In this document: positions 37,665 to 50,571 of the stretch, in pieces | Layout of the letters: the number at the start of each line of letters is the position of its first letter | Position numbering within the stretch: position 1 is the stretch's first letter | Source: Pyxicephalus adspersus | Lineage: Eukaryota > Chordata > Amphibia > Anura > Pyxicephalidae | DNA length: 64,000 bases | Reading direction: 5' to 3' | NCBI RefSeq assembly: GCF_032062135.1 | Contig: NC_092862.1 | Coordinates: 67,354,715 to 67,418,714 of the forward strand | The notes under the pieces: model-generated | What the model was told of the DNA's origin: nothing | Seen by the model: the letters and a program-made list of their open reading frames with translations, nothing else | The model's database searches: none | Translations under genes and position numbers: made by a program

Positions 37665-38921
37665 TGAGAAAGGAAGAGGCACCAGAAACCAATCAATCTC
37701 AGTTTCTTGCACAGACAGGATATAAAAAAGGGTAAGCAGAGCTGATTACTTATCAATGTGCTATTTCTGCTTCATTGTCCAATCAGAAGGATGCAAACAG
37801 GGAAATTGAGCCCAGAGAAAAGGATTGCCTTTAACCTAATTCTATTACTTCTTCTGTGGCCAAGAACACTTTCATTTCCGACTCACAAGTGAGGGAAAAC
37901 ATCTTGCTGGTCCAGCTATTGAGGTAGCGACTTGATAGAAATAAGTAAGTGGTCGGTTAGAGATCCTGTGGCTAACAGGTTGCCATTTGCCATCAGCGAC
38001 AGGATCACTTGTTTAAAACAAACCTAAGGGAGAAGGTATAGTGTTGCTGGTTGTGCTTCCTGGTAGCGATTTAAAAACCACAAAAGTGGCTGGACAGATT
38101 TACAAATCCCTTGATTGGAAAGACAATTCACATTTATGCATTTCATGTTTTTTTATAAGCTGTTTTTCTGGAGCTTGGATTTAAAAAACTGTAGTCTGCA
38201 GATAGTTGTCAGTGCATACCGTATATAGACAAACTTTAAATACAATTAGAACATACTGCTCCAATTACAAATTACATCTATACCATTCTAACTATCAGGT
38301 AACAGTTTCACAATGCTTCCCTTTTCCAAAAACAGATTTGATCAACAAAATTTTCCACCTAGCACATACAATATGCTTCCTTTGATGTGTATTTTACTCT
38401 TATTTAGAATAAGACAGACCCTCTTTAAATGGCATCTCAAATTGTAATGTACTTCACTTCTGATGTTCTTGTTTCTCTATCAGCATATTGTGATAATCCG
38501 ATTTTCTAAAAATAACATAAGCCCAGAATTTGCCTGACAGAGAACAAGTATGGTGTCCTTATTACACCTTACTCTTGAAGTTACAAAGCAATTAGTGTGT
38601 AGAAACATGGTATAATCACATTAAATGTAATGTGGTATGCTTCATGCTGTTAGAAAAGCATGATTAAATAGGACAGCATTGTCCTCTTGTCCCTGAAAGG
38701 TATGAAACACTTTTACTGCGTTTATCTGATTTCCCATATGTTTTTTATCAGCTTTGTCCACTTGGCTGAGGTTAGAACAAGCAAATAAGGATAACTGACA
38801 GAATGCCTTGAGATTTATAGCTTGCCTTTTGTTTAATTAGGATCTGCATAATGTTTAGCAGGGAAGAAGAAATGAAATGTGATGTGATCTTATAACATGG
38901 TTCTCATCTTCTGTTTTTCAG

Positions 38922-39024
38922 TTTTTTCCTTGGTTGCGCCATTACTTAGTACCACGTTGCTGTTCCAGAGGCTCCTTAGCATTTTTCTCTCTTTTATGTC
39001 CTCCTATATTCTCTTCAGCACTGG
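38922..39024 (+). CDS. PIGN: PIGN exon G
   Basis: The acceptor TCTGTTTTTCAG is followed by TT, completing Val with the G from exon F. The exon then reads FSLVAPLLSTTLLFQRLLSI and FLSFMSSYILFSTG, ending with GG in phase 2. The donor is GTATTA at 39025, a weak match at positions +4 to +6. The LFQRL...STG block is characteristic. The exon supplies one full membrane helix and part of another. Confidence 0.93.
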
Positions 39025-40186
39025 GTATTATCTTTATTTCTTATTCATTAATTATTTAATTTTAATGTATATAAAACAAAATGTAATAATGCTAACAAAG
39101 TTTTACCAGGTTAACAAGTGCCATAATATGAAAGCCCTAACAGTGCTTCTCCATAATCCCCTTGCTTGCTGTGAATAATGTTTGTTACAACTTTTGCCTG
39201 CATTTCTGTTGTTCATAGTAATACATCCCTCAGGTAAACAAATACAGTGTTCATGCTACTTGATGCTGGCTGTTTAGAACATAAAAAGATCCCACACTAC
39301 ATATTCTTTCATGCAAGGGTCTACAGCTTTCCATTGGGAAAGGGGTGTTGACTCTAATGCTCAGACAAGAGGGTGTCCTAATTCTTTGCCTTTATCTGGA
39401 AGCCTGCTGAGGACTTGAGCTGATTTCCTCCTATGTATCAATAAACAACACCAGAAAGGAGATGCTTTGAACAAATGACCATTCCAGGGGCATACTACAT
39501 CTGAAACAAGACATTTTTCAGCAAAGATATTGTAACGGTTGTTGACTTTCATAGCAAGGGAGTAATTTATGCAAAATGTTAACACAGTCTGCTCCCTTTT
39601 TACCTTAACCCTTAACCTTACCCATAAGGGTAGTAAGCCTAACATTTGTCAAAACCTATTCCGACCCCTTCCTTGTTAACCATCAGCCAAACCTAACCAC
39701 CAAATTTAAACTTAACACTGAAGTTTTAAACTCTAAATATATATCATTCAAAGCCCTAATCTTACACAGGTTCTAGTTCTACACTGATTATTGTACATAT
39801 ATATATTCTACACCGATTGTTTTCTCATTGTGGTAAATCTGTTTTATAAACAGATAACTTTCATATCTGGGTCTAAATGCAATATGAAAAAGCTGAATGT
39901 AATGTATTATTTTCACAAATGCAGGGTGGGTTGTAAATTTTATTGGTTTTGTTTATTTTCTTACCTTTTAACATTTAAATTCATAATCTTTACATAATTT
40001 TATGTCGTTCTAAATAATATTGTTTTTTTTGTGTTTTCTAGAGCCGAAGTCTGCTAATTGTATTACATTTTGTATTTAATATTTGTTTGCTCGCTTGATT
40101 TTTTCTGATATATATTTTTCTTTCATTTAAGCTAGTACTAGTCTGCTGCATATATTTCATGGTTTTCATTTCATTTCTTAATTTAG
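39025..40186 (+). other. Intron G-H (1162 bp)
   Basis: This is an AT-rich intron without a recognised repeat. If the weak donor were missed, translation would run on for about 50 residues to a stop at 39176. The intron and the next exon both begin GTAT. Confidence 0.8.
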
Positions 40187-40289
40187 GTATGAAGCATTTT
40201 TCCCCGTGGCTCTTTCCTGTTTGATGTTCGTATGGATATTTGTAGAGCAGGAGGCATTAGTTAAGCATGGCCTTTCTTTCAAACAAAAG
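40187..40289 (+). CDS. PIGN: PIGN exon H
   Basis: The acceptor CTTAATTTAG precedes the single base G, which completes Gly with exon G. The exon reads [20 protein letters not shown] then [14 protein letters not shown] and ends in phase 0 at GTAACA. STG-YEA-FP across the junction agrees with the vertebrate family. The helix is followed by a cytosolic-type loop containing a basic FKQK end. Confidence 0.94.
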
Positions 40290-42631
40290 GTAACATTTTT
40301 TAGTGTCTGCGTTCAGACATTACTTGCTGTTTAGAATTTGAAATCCTATTTTGTAACTTGGTAAAATAGACTTGTATTTCTGAATAATGAAGATAAGTAA
40401 CACAGGTTTCTAAAGGTAACCAGCCAATGCAGGCTTTGTGTGGGGGTTGGCTAGAGCTCTAGCTTCAAGCTTGAAGTTTGTTTATGACTATTGAGCTCTG
40501 TTGGTTTGAGTTCGTAGGTAGCCTAAAAGTTAAATTGAAGTGTATGGAGTCTCTGCTTGATGTCTGCTTGCATAACTCAGCATTACTTTATTTGCTGAAA
40601 AACAGAACAGCGTTACATTAAAATTGTGTCATATATTTTTAAAATTGGTGAAATACCAGTGATAATAGAAGTTCAAGCTAGATACAATGTAATTTATTAC
40701 AACTTTTCTAGCCAGTTGGGTGTCGATCTTAAAAGCTTGTACTTTTACATGAATTACATACAGACATCTACATTCACAACAGAAAATCATTAGGCTGAGT
40801 TCTGTAATGTTATCTGTCTAGAAAGAAATGTTCTGCAGAACATATTACATTGCTGTCAATTACCAATATGGTGCATTTATGTAACTGTAAAAAACTATTA
40901 TATAGGTTAAAGCTGCCATACACCATGCAATATTTTCAAATTATTGGATATAATGGTAAAATCAATCATAATTTACATCAATTATCTAACAAGTGGGTGA
41001 TAAATCTAATACTTGTTGTCAATCACAATGATTGATTTAGACTGATCATTCTATTGATCGAAAATACCATCAAGAGAGAACAGCATAGTATATGCTTAGC
41101 ATAAGTTGTCAGGAAGGCAAATACTTAGTTTATAGTTTCTCAGTTGCTTGGGGAGAAAGATGGAACCATCATCCTGTTTGCTGCATTGACTTTCAAAGAT
41201 TTGGGGTTTGTAATATGAAATTAAAAAAAGGATTTTGATTATAGCTGGTATTAATGTAAACAACATATTTCATGTTGTATATTCTAATCAGATTCACATG
41301 TTGTAATGTCATGATTTCCCTTCCCAAATCTCTTAACTTGTCAGTCAAAAGTAACACAGAACATTATTAGCACATATATACTCTGCAGCAGAATTCTTTT
41401 TGATTTCTTAACAACCTCAAGCCTTTACATATTTAGTTATCCTCGTAACCAGAAAGAAATAATCACTCATTCTTTTTTGAATTTCTGGTAAGATGATACT
41501 TGTAACAAAATAATATGTTGCTAAAATATTGCATAAAACAACACAGCAGTGGCATACATTGCTAAAAGTGGCATAATTAATATGTAATTAAAAGAGATTT
41601 GAATAACAGCTTTTTCATCCTGATAATTCTGCCACTGTTTTGAGACTGATGCTTCTAAGTACAATCCAAATGGCTACACAAATATCACCTTCAAGAAGTT
41701 CAATGCATTTGTTGACTTGTGTGATTATTGGCTTTTTCGTGTTTGGTAAAGGTCACTTTACTGGAGAGGAAAGTGCTGCATACTAAATGATGCCTGACTT
41801 GTAGTAAGACTAATGCCATATGAAAATAAATGGGATAAGATAGGGAGCCCATAGTTTGGATAACTAATATGTCTTTCCCATCATGATGAGGATATGCACA
41901 GGACTCTCACTCTTCCCTATAGAATATGATTAGATTGTATAATGCCCAACAGGTGTAAAACTGACTCAAATAGTTAGTAAACAGATTGATAGCAGTACTC
42001 TGTTAGCAATGAGCAAATGTGAAAATAAGATCATTAATGCTCATGGTATACATTTTACATTATTTTGTGGCTAAAAAATTACAAGCATTTTTACTAAAAA
42101 GACAGAGTATTGCTGGTTAATTTTGCCTATACAAGGGGATTTATGTACCCCACAGGCTTGCAATGTTTGTTGAATTGACCATTAAAAGCCAAATGTAACC
42201 ATTTATTTCTGCTTGTTTAGATTTGTCCACAATAATTAGAATATTGGATGGCTAATTTTGTCACTAATGTGTTAATCCACAAGGTGATCGTGTTTGCCTT
42301 GGTACTAATTTAAGGGATAGCTTTTTAAGCCAGTATTGTAATGTTTATATGTCTAAGATTTTTGTATGTTTCCTATATTTTTTGAGTACCACATGATGAT
42401 TTTTCCTTGGCATCTCTGCAATTCTGTTGTCCTGCCTTAAGAGCGTGTCACTTTCTTCCATGTGCTGGTATACCCCTGGCCCACCCCACATGAGGGCAGA
42501 GAAGGACTTCACAGCCATATTGGAGCTTGCAAAAGGGTTTCTCTTTCTGATCATCTTATTTGGGTGAATTGGGTGCAAGAGCAAGGATAAGTATGTTTAT
42601 CTTTCTGGTAGTGAAGAAAATTTGGGACCCT

Positions 42632-42670
<39 letters not shown>

Positions 42671-43023
42671 TTTAATACCCTAAATAGCAATAGAAAGGTT
42701 CATCGTAAGAATAATGGAGCAAGGGAATAGCCTAACTATTTTTTTTCTCTATTTTTAATTTTTCAAACACATTGCAGCAAAAAAAAATAAAGAAAAAATT
42801 CACTGGGTGTAGAACTTATGCTGAAAGAGAGGAAAACAACAGGCATACAACCTAACAGTTGAAACCTATAAATTGACCAGCACAGTACTGGGTTGTGACC
42901 TTTAAATTAGGTCAAGAAGTGGTTACAGGGTCCAGGTGGCACTTGAACTCAGGAGTTTCTCTGTAATATATCAAACTCTCCCAAATAGCATTAGTGTTTT
43001 CTCTAGTTCCCCTGGCACTAGCC

Positions 43024-45560
43024 TTAAGGTGCCGGATTACAAATATCATTTATTTTACGCATCCATAGACCAATAGTCAGTGGCAATGTGGACTTAGAGC
43101 AAAGGGGGATACATGAGTCAGCCTCTACCCTGAGATGTCTAATAATGAAGCCCTTGTATGCCTTTTTCTGAAATAGTGTTATGGTGTAGTAAAAAAAAAA
43201 CAAAACAGGATCCGCTGGTATGTGATGGGTAGTCACAATATTATTGGAGCATACTCCCCCTCTCTTGCCCACATCACCAGCACATACTAGGAATCGAGTG
43301 AATAAAACTATGTAATTTAACCGGTGTCCTATACCAATGGGATACAATTTTGTACCCCAGTTCCTGAAATTTGTTGCTAATGGAGGATATGTGTACCAGG
43401 GGGAGTATTTTGGATTTTTAGTCTGTGTCCAAAGAGTATCAGTTCCTCCTCCCAAGTTTGGAGGTAGGAAGGGGAATATTTCCCAAGTGCTGCATTTAGT
43501 TCTGAGTAGAGGAATGACAGCAAGTATCGGGTAGAGGAGTTAGACGAGGGCGATCTTAAGAAATGCAGAAGTTGCATGGACCTCTAAAAATCCAGCATAT
43601 ATGCTGATCAGGGGGCAGTTAAAATTTCGCTAGTGACCCATTGACTATGATGTATGAAATGCAAGACCCTCTGTATTCCCTCTTCCCATAGTCTAATGAA
43701 GATCTGTTCCTCTATTCCAAGTGGTAATGAGGTATTTCCCAAAATTTGCTGCATAGGTGAATGTGAGGGCAAGAGTCTTGATAGAAATTGTTTTTTTTAC
43801 ACACTTGCCATGTAGCATATATCAATGGGTGGGTGCACAGTGCTGGTTGTGGCAACCATGGGATGGATGTAAGCAGAGTTTTGTCAAAAAACTGCTCTAC
43901 TTTAACCCATTGTTTGTCTTCCGAATGCCTAAACCATTCCAAAACACAGGACATATGTGCTGCAAGGTAGTATAGGGAGAGATTAGGAACTCCAAGACCT
44001 CTGTCTGTCTGCTCTTAACAGGAGGTTATGATGGTGTCCTCTCCTGCTCCAGATAAACCGGAACATTTTAGAATGCATGCTTTTAAAAAAGGGAGTGGGT
44101 ATTAGGATAGGGATGGCCTGAAACAGGTAAAAAGTTCTCGCTAAGATGTTTATCCTAATAGTATGTATGCAGGTGTACCATGAAAGAGTGGGGGAACCCA
44201 TCTTTAAAGATATTTGGAGATACTGGCGAAAATTGGGGAAAAAATCACATGGAATATTTGGGACAGGTGAGATGAAAGCTGTATCCTAGGGATCGAATAT
44301 TTAGCCCCAATCCATTGCATCATAATGTCTCCCAAACCCATGTAAGCTTCAAGAAAATCCATGTCAACTCAATTGAAGGCCTTCTCAGCATCTGTGGAAA
44401 GTAGCATGGGCGGCCTACCAAACCGCTGTGCTGCATAGATCCAAGTGATGGCCTGGGAGGACAATTTAAGTCCTGGTTCAGGAGTGAGATAGCCCTATAC
44501 CAAAGGGTGCCGCATCCTTGTTAAGTTCGCAAATAACTGTGATCAAGGCCCAAACCAAGTCTCTGGGAAGGGCTCCATCCTTCCCAGAGGTCAAGGTCAA
44601 GGAGGTAAAATCCCTATAGTAAGGGAGAAGCTGTCAGGGTTTGGTGCTTTCCCAGTGTTAGTCAGTTCAATAGCTGTCTGGAACCTTTCTGTTGTGATAG
44701 GGGAGTCTAGTTAAGCTGGGGATATTCAATTTACGGTGGTATTGTCTTATTTTTTCAAGTTTGAGATAGGTGTAGGCCACTTCATCTGCATTATTTTGAT
44801 TAGTATTGTATAAAGAAGCGTAATACTCTCTAAATTTTTTTAGTAATGTTTTTAGGTTAGTAGATCTAAATGCGACATGGGTGCACGCTCTCAGCCCACG
44901 CAACACTCTAGCTAGAAGCCTGCCACATTTGTCACTGCGCTCGTAATATATCCTTTGGCACCTAATCATGGCTGTTCTAGCCTTCCCCAAACAGAAAAAT
45001 GTCTAAGTAATGCAAACTCATTTCCCACACTCCTGTACAGGTCACGCTTATGTAAAGCTTTCAGCACCTGAATATATTGCAGTGTGGAGGAGTTTTGAGC
45101 CTGTCTTTCCCTTTTGATCCGAGAACTGCATCTAATAAGCAGACCCCGCACCACTGTTTTATGTGCTTCCCAGACTATCGTAGACGAACAGTCTGGGGAG
45201 GAGTTCACCTCAAATAGTGTTACAGTTCAGTGGCAAGGTCCGCCTTTATTGCTGGATCAGAGAGGAGGGACTTGTTTAATTTCCATTGCCAAGATTTAGG
45301 GGAGGCACAGGAAAGAGTCAGCATCAACAGAACAGGAGCATGGTGCAAATGGTACATTGGGTTACATGGAAAAGGTCTGACTGTCTAAGCCAGAAGTGGT
45401 CTATCCTGGAGTACATCTGAGATCCAGTCAAATGGTGGTGGAAATGGGGAGGGAGTTGCAAAGGAAAAAGAGCCTCTTAGGGATGCCCTGTAGGGGGGTG
45501 ATGAGAGGGGTAGAAGGCAAGACCCCTTGGGGCCTAGGCCAATGGGTAGAGGTAGGGTAA
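43024..45560 (-). pseudogene. L1-like ORF2 fragments
   Basis: In minus-strand order the pieces are as follows. The end of the endonuclease and linker read KSLLSDPAIKADLAT and EVNSSPDCSSTIVWEAHKTV (45290-45140). The linker at 44990-44667 reads RIYYERSDKCGRLLARVLRG. RT motif A lies near 44380 as STDAEKAFN. The post-RT block at 44201-43983 reads RINILARTFYLFQAIPILIP. The C-terminus follows at 43455-43024. The RT segment between motif A and the post-RT block, including the catalytic FADD, is missing. Confidence 0.82.
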
Positions 45561-46269
45561 ATTAAGGCACCTTACAGTGTCAATACTCGGGTAACACTCA
45601 GAATCCTAAGTGGGGAAACAATAAAAATGTGACGGCATGGGCGAGGCTTCCCGCCTCACACCTCTAACATCTTAGGTAACAAGGGTCACCAGAACCACAG
45701 CAGGCCATATAATGGCCATAAGATATAAAGAAAAAATTAGGTTGCTTTGTAGAAATTTCTACACTACAAAAACAACAGTACAATTTGAATAATACCAGCA
45801 GCAACAGTAAATCTTCATTCAAATAACTTTTTGGTGTAGCTCCCACAATGGATATGTAGATATCACTTTTCAGCATTTAGAATAGACTTGTGGAGTTCTG
45901 TGTCTATTTTCTCCGGTCAGATAAACCGAGAATGGTAGGAGAGTGTCCCTCTTATTTTCAGGCTGGGTCCTCTTGGCATGAGTCAACACGGCGTCTTGCA
46001 GATTTCCTCGCAGGTGTGCGCCATTTGGGTTCCTGTGTGGAGTGAAGCACGAGTTGTGCAATATCGCCATCTGTGTGCAATTTGTGTGCAATGAGATGGA
46101 AGGGAAATCCCCATCTTGTTGGTGAAGGACAGATAGAAATGGTTTAGGAGCCTTGCGCAGCATTAAAGTATGGCGGGAGAGAGATACTAAGGGAGCTGAA
46201 TTTGCAAGCCTTGGAAGATGATAGAATCTTGGGATCTAGTTGCTGTCATAATGGATTCCTTTACTGCAA

Positions 46270-46800
46270 AAGAGGGGACCCTTCATATCACATCCTGCAG
46301 TTTAAATAGATCTGGATTTTTTGGGCTGAGGGTCCGATAGATATGGTCTATTTCAACCACGAAATCTAACAGTAGAGTGTTAAAAATGTCTGTGGCTGCA
46401 GCATGGAGGTCCTTATAGGTGACCTCTTTTGGCATCCCCCTCAACCATATATTATTGCAGTAAATGCGGTTCTCTAAATCATCCTGCTGTGTCAGCAGTT
46501 GTTGTACCAGCATGGAGTTGAGAGTTAAAAGTTTCAGTGTGATGATCTCCTTTCAGGTCAGCGGTTGCCTTTTGATTATCCTCCATCCTGCTGGTGATGT
46601 CCTTTTTCAAGGTGGCCACCTCCTCTTTTACTGTTTTTTCTAATCTGCTCATACAGGCAACCAGATCCTGTGTAATGAGGGGAGCAGCGCTGTCTTTATT
46701 ACTGACATGCTGGTGTTGTGTGGGCTGTAAGTCAAGGCAGGCTGTAGTGGCATCAGGTGACATGCTGAGGGTGGAACAGGGAGAAGACGGTGCCATTTTA
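46270..46800 (-). pseudogene. L1-like ORF1 fragment
   Basis: The minus-strand frame 46796-46479 encodes a proline- and threonine-rich N-terminus and a coiled-coil stretch (RLEKTVKEEVATLKKDI). A frameshift leads to 46513-46283, which carries the family signature QQDDLENRIYCNNIWLRGMP. Its divergence from the 16490 copy shows a different L1 subfamily. Confidence 0.8.
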
Positions 46801-47529
46801 AAGGGGAGGTGTCTCCTACCTCCTCAGCCATAGATCCCGAATGGGAGAAGAAAGCCACGATTTCTCGGGAGTGGAGGGTGCCCCTAGGCTTATTTTTGCT
46901 GCGTTGTGAGCTGCGACCCATTACCTTGTAGCGGCAAATAGTGTGACGGTGAAAAATCAAGGCGTGTGGCGGGAGCCGAGCTGACTAGCTGCTTACTCGT
47001 TCATGTACATGCGCAGTCCCCCAGTTTAACAAATTTTTAATTCCCATAGGACAACTGGGCACTTTACAGCAAAAGAAGGCCCAATATAATGGAGCTGTTA
47101 ACTCTCAATTTCTTACATCGGTTTCAGTCAGTTTGCTTATTTTTTGCATTTTACTTGCACACTTTTGCAAACAGATCCTCATAGTTCTCCAGCATGATTA
47201 TTATGTAAATCGTTCATTTTTAGATATTAATGGGAACATAAAAACAAATTCTGCAGCAAAGCTGGGTTTGTGTTATGTGTAAAGGTGTTAATTAACATTG
47301 TTCACTTTTGGACTGAGATTTCATTGCTTTTTTCTCCCCACAAAAAAAGATCTCTTTTGTGTCACCTGGAAAAGAGAAGCAAAGAAGTCCTCCTAGTGGC
47401 AACACATAAAGCGATGAAAATCTATAAACAGGAACGCCAAACTAGAATTTTAAAAACTAAAGAGTTCCTAAAATAGGTAAAAAAAAGGCTAAGCATATTT
47501 TAGGTGTTTCAGCAGTTCAAAGGGTTTTC

Positions 47530-47830
47530 CCTTTAATAAAGCAGAACTAAACTGAGAATAAAAAATCACACTTACCTGTAATCCCGCAGATCCCTCGATG
47601 GCGGTGGACCTCCCTTTGATCTGGTCCCGCGTTGTCCTAGAATTCCTCTTCATGGCCGCGTGCCACCATTTGTCTTCTCTTCTGTCTTTTTCTTGTCTTC
47701 TTGCTACGCCACCCAATCTTGCAGTGCGTAGGTACAAGGTTGGGTAATGTAGCCTGCTGTAAAGGGGGGGGGGGGGGGGAGATTGCACTCCCATTCACTC
47801 CCATTCAATCTTGATCACCGCTGCAATCAA
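47530..47830. repeat. Unclassified dispersed repeat with poly-G run
   Basis: The sequence starts TTTAATAAAGCAGAACTAAA, a terminus resembling those at 10630 and 7583. It continues with a GC-richer body (CTTACCTGTAATCCCGCAGA) and includes a run of 16 G at 47764-47779. The composition contrasts with the surrounding intron. From memory similar sequence is common in frog genomes. The right end is not defined. Confidence 0.45.
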
Positions 47831-48050
47831 GGCTAAAAGGGGCGGTGCTGCACCTTTTTTTTTTTTTAAATAATTAAATAACATTTTTCCTTTAGGGTTG
47901 TCTACCCTTTTATGTTATTAGAAGGGTTAATTTTAATTTACCTTTAAATTTTAGGGTTTATGTTAATATCAAAGTTAATGTTGATTGATTCCTAGAATGT
48001 TAAATCCATGTCTTGAAATTCCAATTACAGATTAGGCCTTGATGAAGGAA

Positions 48051-48084
48051 GCAGCATCATCATTGATTCCCCCCACAATGTATG

Positions 48085-48149
<65 letters not shown>

Positions 48150-48171
48150 TGCAGCATCATCATTGATTCCC

Positions 48172-48237
<66 letters not shown>

Positions 48238-48265
48238 TAAATATATATAAATATATATATATATG
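48051..48265. repeat. (TA)n arrays separated by a duplicated 22-mer
   Basis: The segment GCAGCATCATCATTGATTCC plus CCC occurs at 48051-48073 and again at 48151-48173. The first copy is followed by a TATG/TA array and the second by a longer TA array with AAT interruptions (to 48265). Either a 100-bp unit was tandemly duplicated or the assembler collapsed or misjoined TA-rich reads. Confidence 0.9.
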
Positions 48266-49462
48266 CTTGTTGCTACCGTGAAGGGAGTATAAGCCGGCTC
48301 GTAAAGCTGGAGCCTAGCTATGTAATAGCACAGGATTATTTTCAGAATATCTGGGATGCTGTTTGTGTATTTCCCTGTGTATCTGAGTAAACTGCCAAGG
48401 TACATAATGTATGGTCTATCATTGACACATTTATTTTCCTGTTAGTTTGGAAATTAGGTGGACTAAGTGTGTAAATAAAAAGACCAAGTTTTTACTGCTG
48501 AAAATACAATTTAAATATTTTTTAATGCAGGCACAGAAGTAAAATAGACGAGACATGCATTATCATTTAACATTGGTGGTTATGGCCAGAAAACAATTGC
48601 CATTTTACTCTCATATATACTGTTTCAATCTTTTTCTCCATAACTCTATTGTTGTTATGCTGTTGCATTATCTTTATGCTGTTGAACTATTTGTTGTATC
48701 ATAAAAGTCACTCTGTGATTCTATTTCGTGAAAATAAGCAGCATACACCAAAGCAATAATACAACATTATTAGCAGAAAAATTACATGACAATGTGTCTA
48801 ATGTCAAGATCACAGCATTATAAGGGGGTCGAACACAAAATACAAACTGATTTTTCATTTTAAATAGATTCCGAACTGAGGTAAGAATCTTGCTTGGTGT
48901 TAACTGAAATTCAACTCAATATTCTGGTTTCAGATATGTTGCCTAATTATGCACTTAATTCTACATTTAAAGGGATCATTAAAATGTCTTACCACTTATT
49001 CTCTGCACTGGATTCCCCCTATAGGACTATAGGTTCTTTGCAGTCATTCAACAAAAAAAAAAAAAGCATGGAGTTTTTTTAAATAAATGATTACACAAAC
49101 CCTCAATAACTCCTACTTGCTGTGCAATAAATTCAATAATATCGGGTCAAGGAGTAGGATTCCTGCAATATTAATATATTTCCACCACCATATTCTTCAT
49201 ACTGTAATTCATTTCAATAATCCTCCTGTACAGCAGAGTTCAAGCTGACAGGGATTATACAAGCAAGTAGAGAAAAAACTGAGTGAACAGAATAATTATA
49301 TCATTTTGTTGCTGCTCTTTCTGCAAGCTGGTGACACCTGCTGTATTCTTCAACTGTAATAGAGATATTAGTGTCACTCTCCTGGCTGTGCTGGCTGGTA
49401 GAGGTGTATGAATCACAAAGGGGTTGAACAGGAATATATATCCCTTGGTAGATAAGACAGTT

Positions 49463-49725
49463 ATTATTATTAATATTACACAGTATTTATTTATAAAGTC
49501 CATAGTCATGTACCATGACCATAGTCATATGTATTATTACAGTCTAAGGTAAATTTTGGGGGAAGCCAATTAACCTAATTGCATGTACCCAGAGGAAACC
49601 CACACAAACACGGGGAGAACCTGCAAACTCCATGCAGATAGTGTCCTGGCTGAGATTTGAACCTGGGACCTAGCGCTGCAAAGGCCAGGGCACTTACCTC
49701 TAAACCACCGTGCAAAGTTTACACT
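49463..49725 (-). repeat. tRNA-derived SINE, full-length copy
   Basis: Read on the minus strand from 49725, it has a tRNA-like head with A box GGTTTAGAGGTAAGTG and B box GGTTCAAATCTC. The body follows with CCAGGACACTATCTGCATGG and GGGTTTCCTCTGGG, and then GCCAATT...TTAGACTGTAATAAT. The tail near 49465-49510 carries GACTATGGACTTTATAAATA. RNA polymerase III promoter boxes are recognisable but degenerate. It is the best reference for the copies at 11935, 22975 and 63925. Confidence 0.82.
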
Positions 49726-50571
49726 TTAAATGTTGTGTGTAGCTGTTTTCCTAGAATTCAGATTTAAGTGCTGAGCTGTCCCCAAATGCCTATATGTATA
49801 CAAGCCCTAAGACAGAAGTCCAGCCAAATATGATGGGTCAAAATATAGCTTGAGAATCCTCATCTGTTTAAAAAAACAACTTCCAAAGAAAAGATACAGA
49901 CCAATCAAGAAGAAGGAAAAATAAATTAAAACTGAACATTTTAGTAATTCCTTGCTTTAAAAATTTGACAAAACCGATCTATCTGCAAGAAACCAGAGAC
50001 AAGCCACTGAAGAAGATAATACTGCCACTGTGCAGTACATCAAGGAAATATCACAAGACTTAAAATTACTTTGAAGGAGGAAATTGCAGAGGAGAGATAA
50101 CACAGCTAGGGAATTTCAACATTTTAAATTATAAAAAGGATGAGTTTAGGGTAACCTTTTTTTTATATTTAGTTATATTTAGGTAAAATGCCTCCTAAAA
50201 TCTTTGCACATTGTACATACAATACATGGTGCTTATAAGAGCAAAAGAAGATATGACATACTACAATGGTATAGAACAGAGATATTTAAATAAACAACAC
50301 ATATTTTTACCTTTAGACATATACACTTCCCCTAACATCAAATTTTGTTTTGTACACTTGTGGTAGAATATATACAATAATTTACCTAATTATTTTTAGC
50401 AAAGAAACATTTTTATATAGATCACTATAAAACAACTACTACCCTTCTCTGTCTGCAGTTTCCCTCATACAAAAGGCTCCAGCATTCTCAAAGTTCACAG
50501 CCTGCAGACCCTGATAACGCAAGGCTGTTTTGGGCAAGTGTGGACTGAGTGAGGTAGTGGAAAGTGATTTA

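Larger units (their letters stand above)
33642..38921 (+). other. Intron F-G (5280 bp)
   Basis: The intron contains a DIRS-like relic (34250-35260), a CR1 fragment (35455-35945), degraded CpG-rich MITE copies (36355-36897) and a recent long MITE (37241-37664). The flanking parts 33642-34240 and 37668-38921 show nothing recognisable. Confidence 0.75.
42634..46990 (-). mobile_element. L1/Tx1-like LINE relic with poly(A) tail, minus strand
   Basis: A run of 35 T at 42634-42668 is the poly(A) tail of a minus-strand element. An AATAAA-like stretch lies just inside it. Upstream on the minus strand come ORF2 remains (43030-45600), then ORF1 remains (46270-46800), and a 5' end at about 46990. The long pure tail suggests it is younger than the relic at 13420, yet all frames are broken. 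No flanking duplication could be identified by eye. Confidence 0.85.

Noticed and set aside
39590..39735. CCTTAACC/CCTAACC words resembling interstitial telomere repeats
   Set aside because: Only a few irregular units, without a (TTAGGG)n array.
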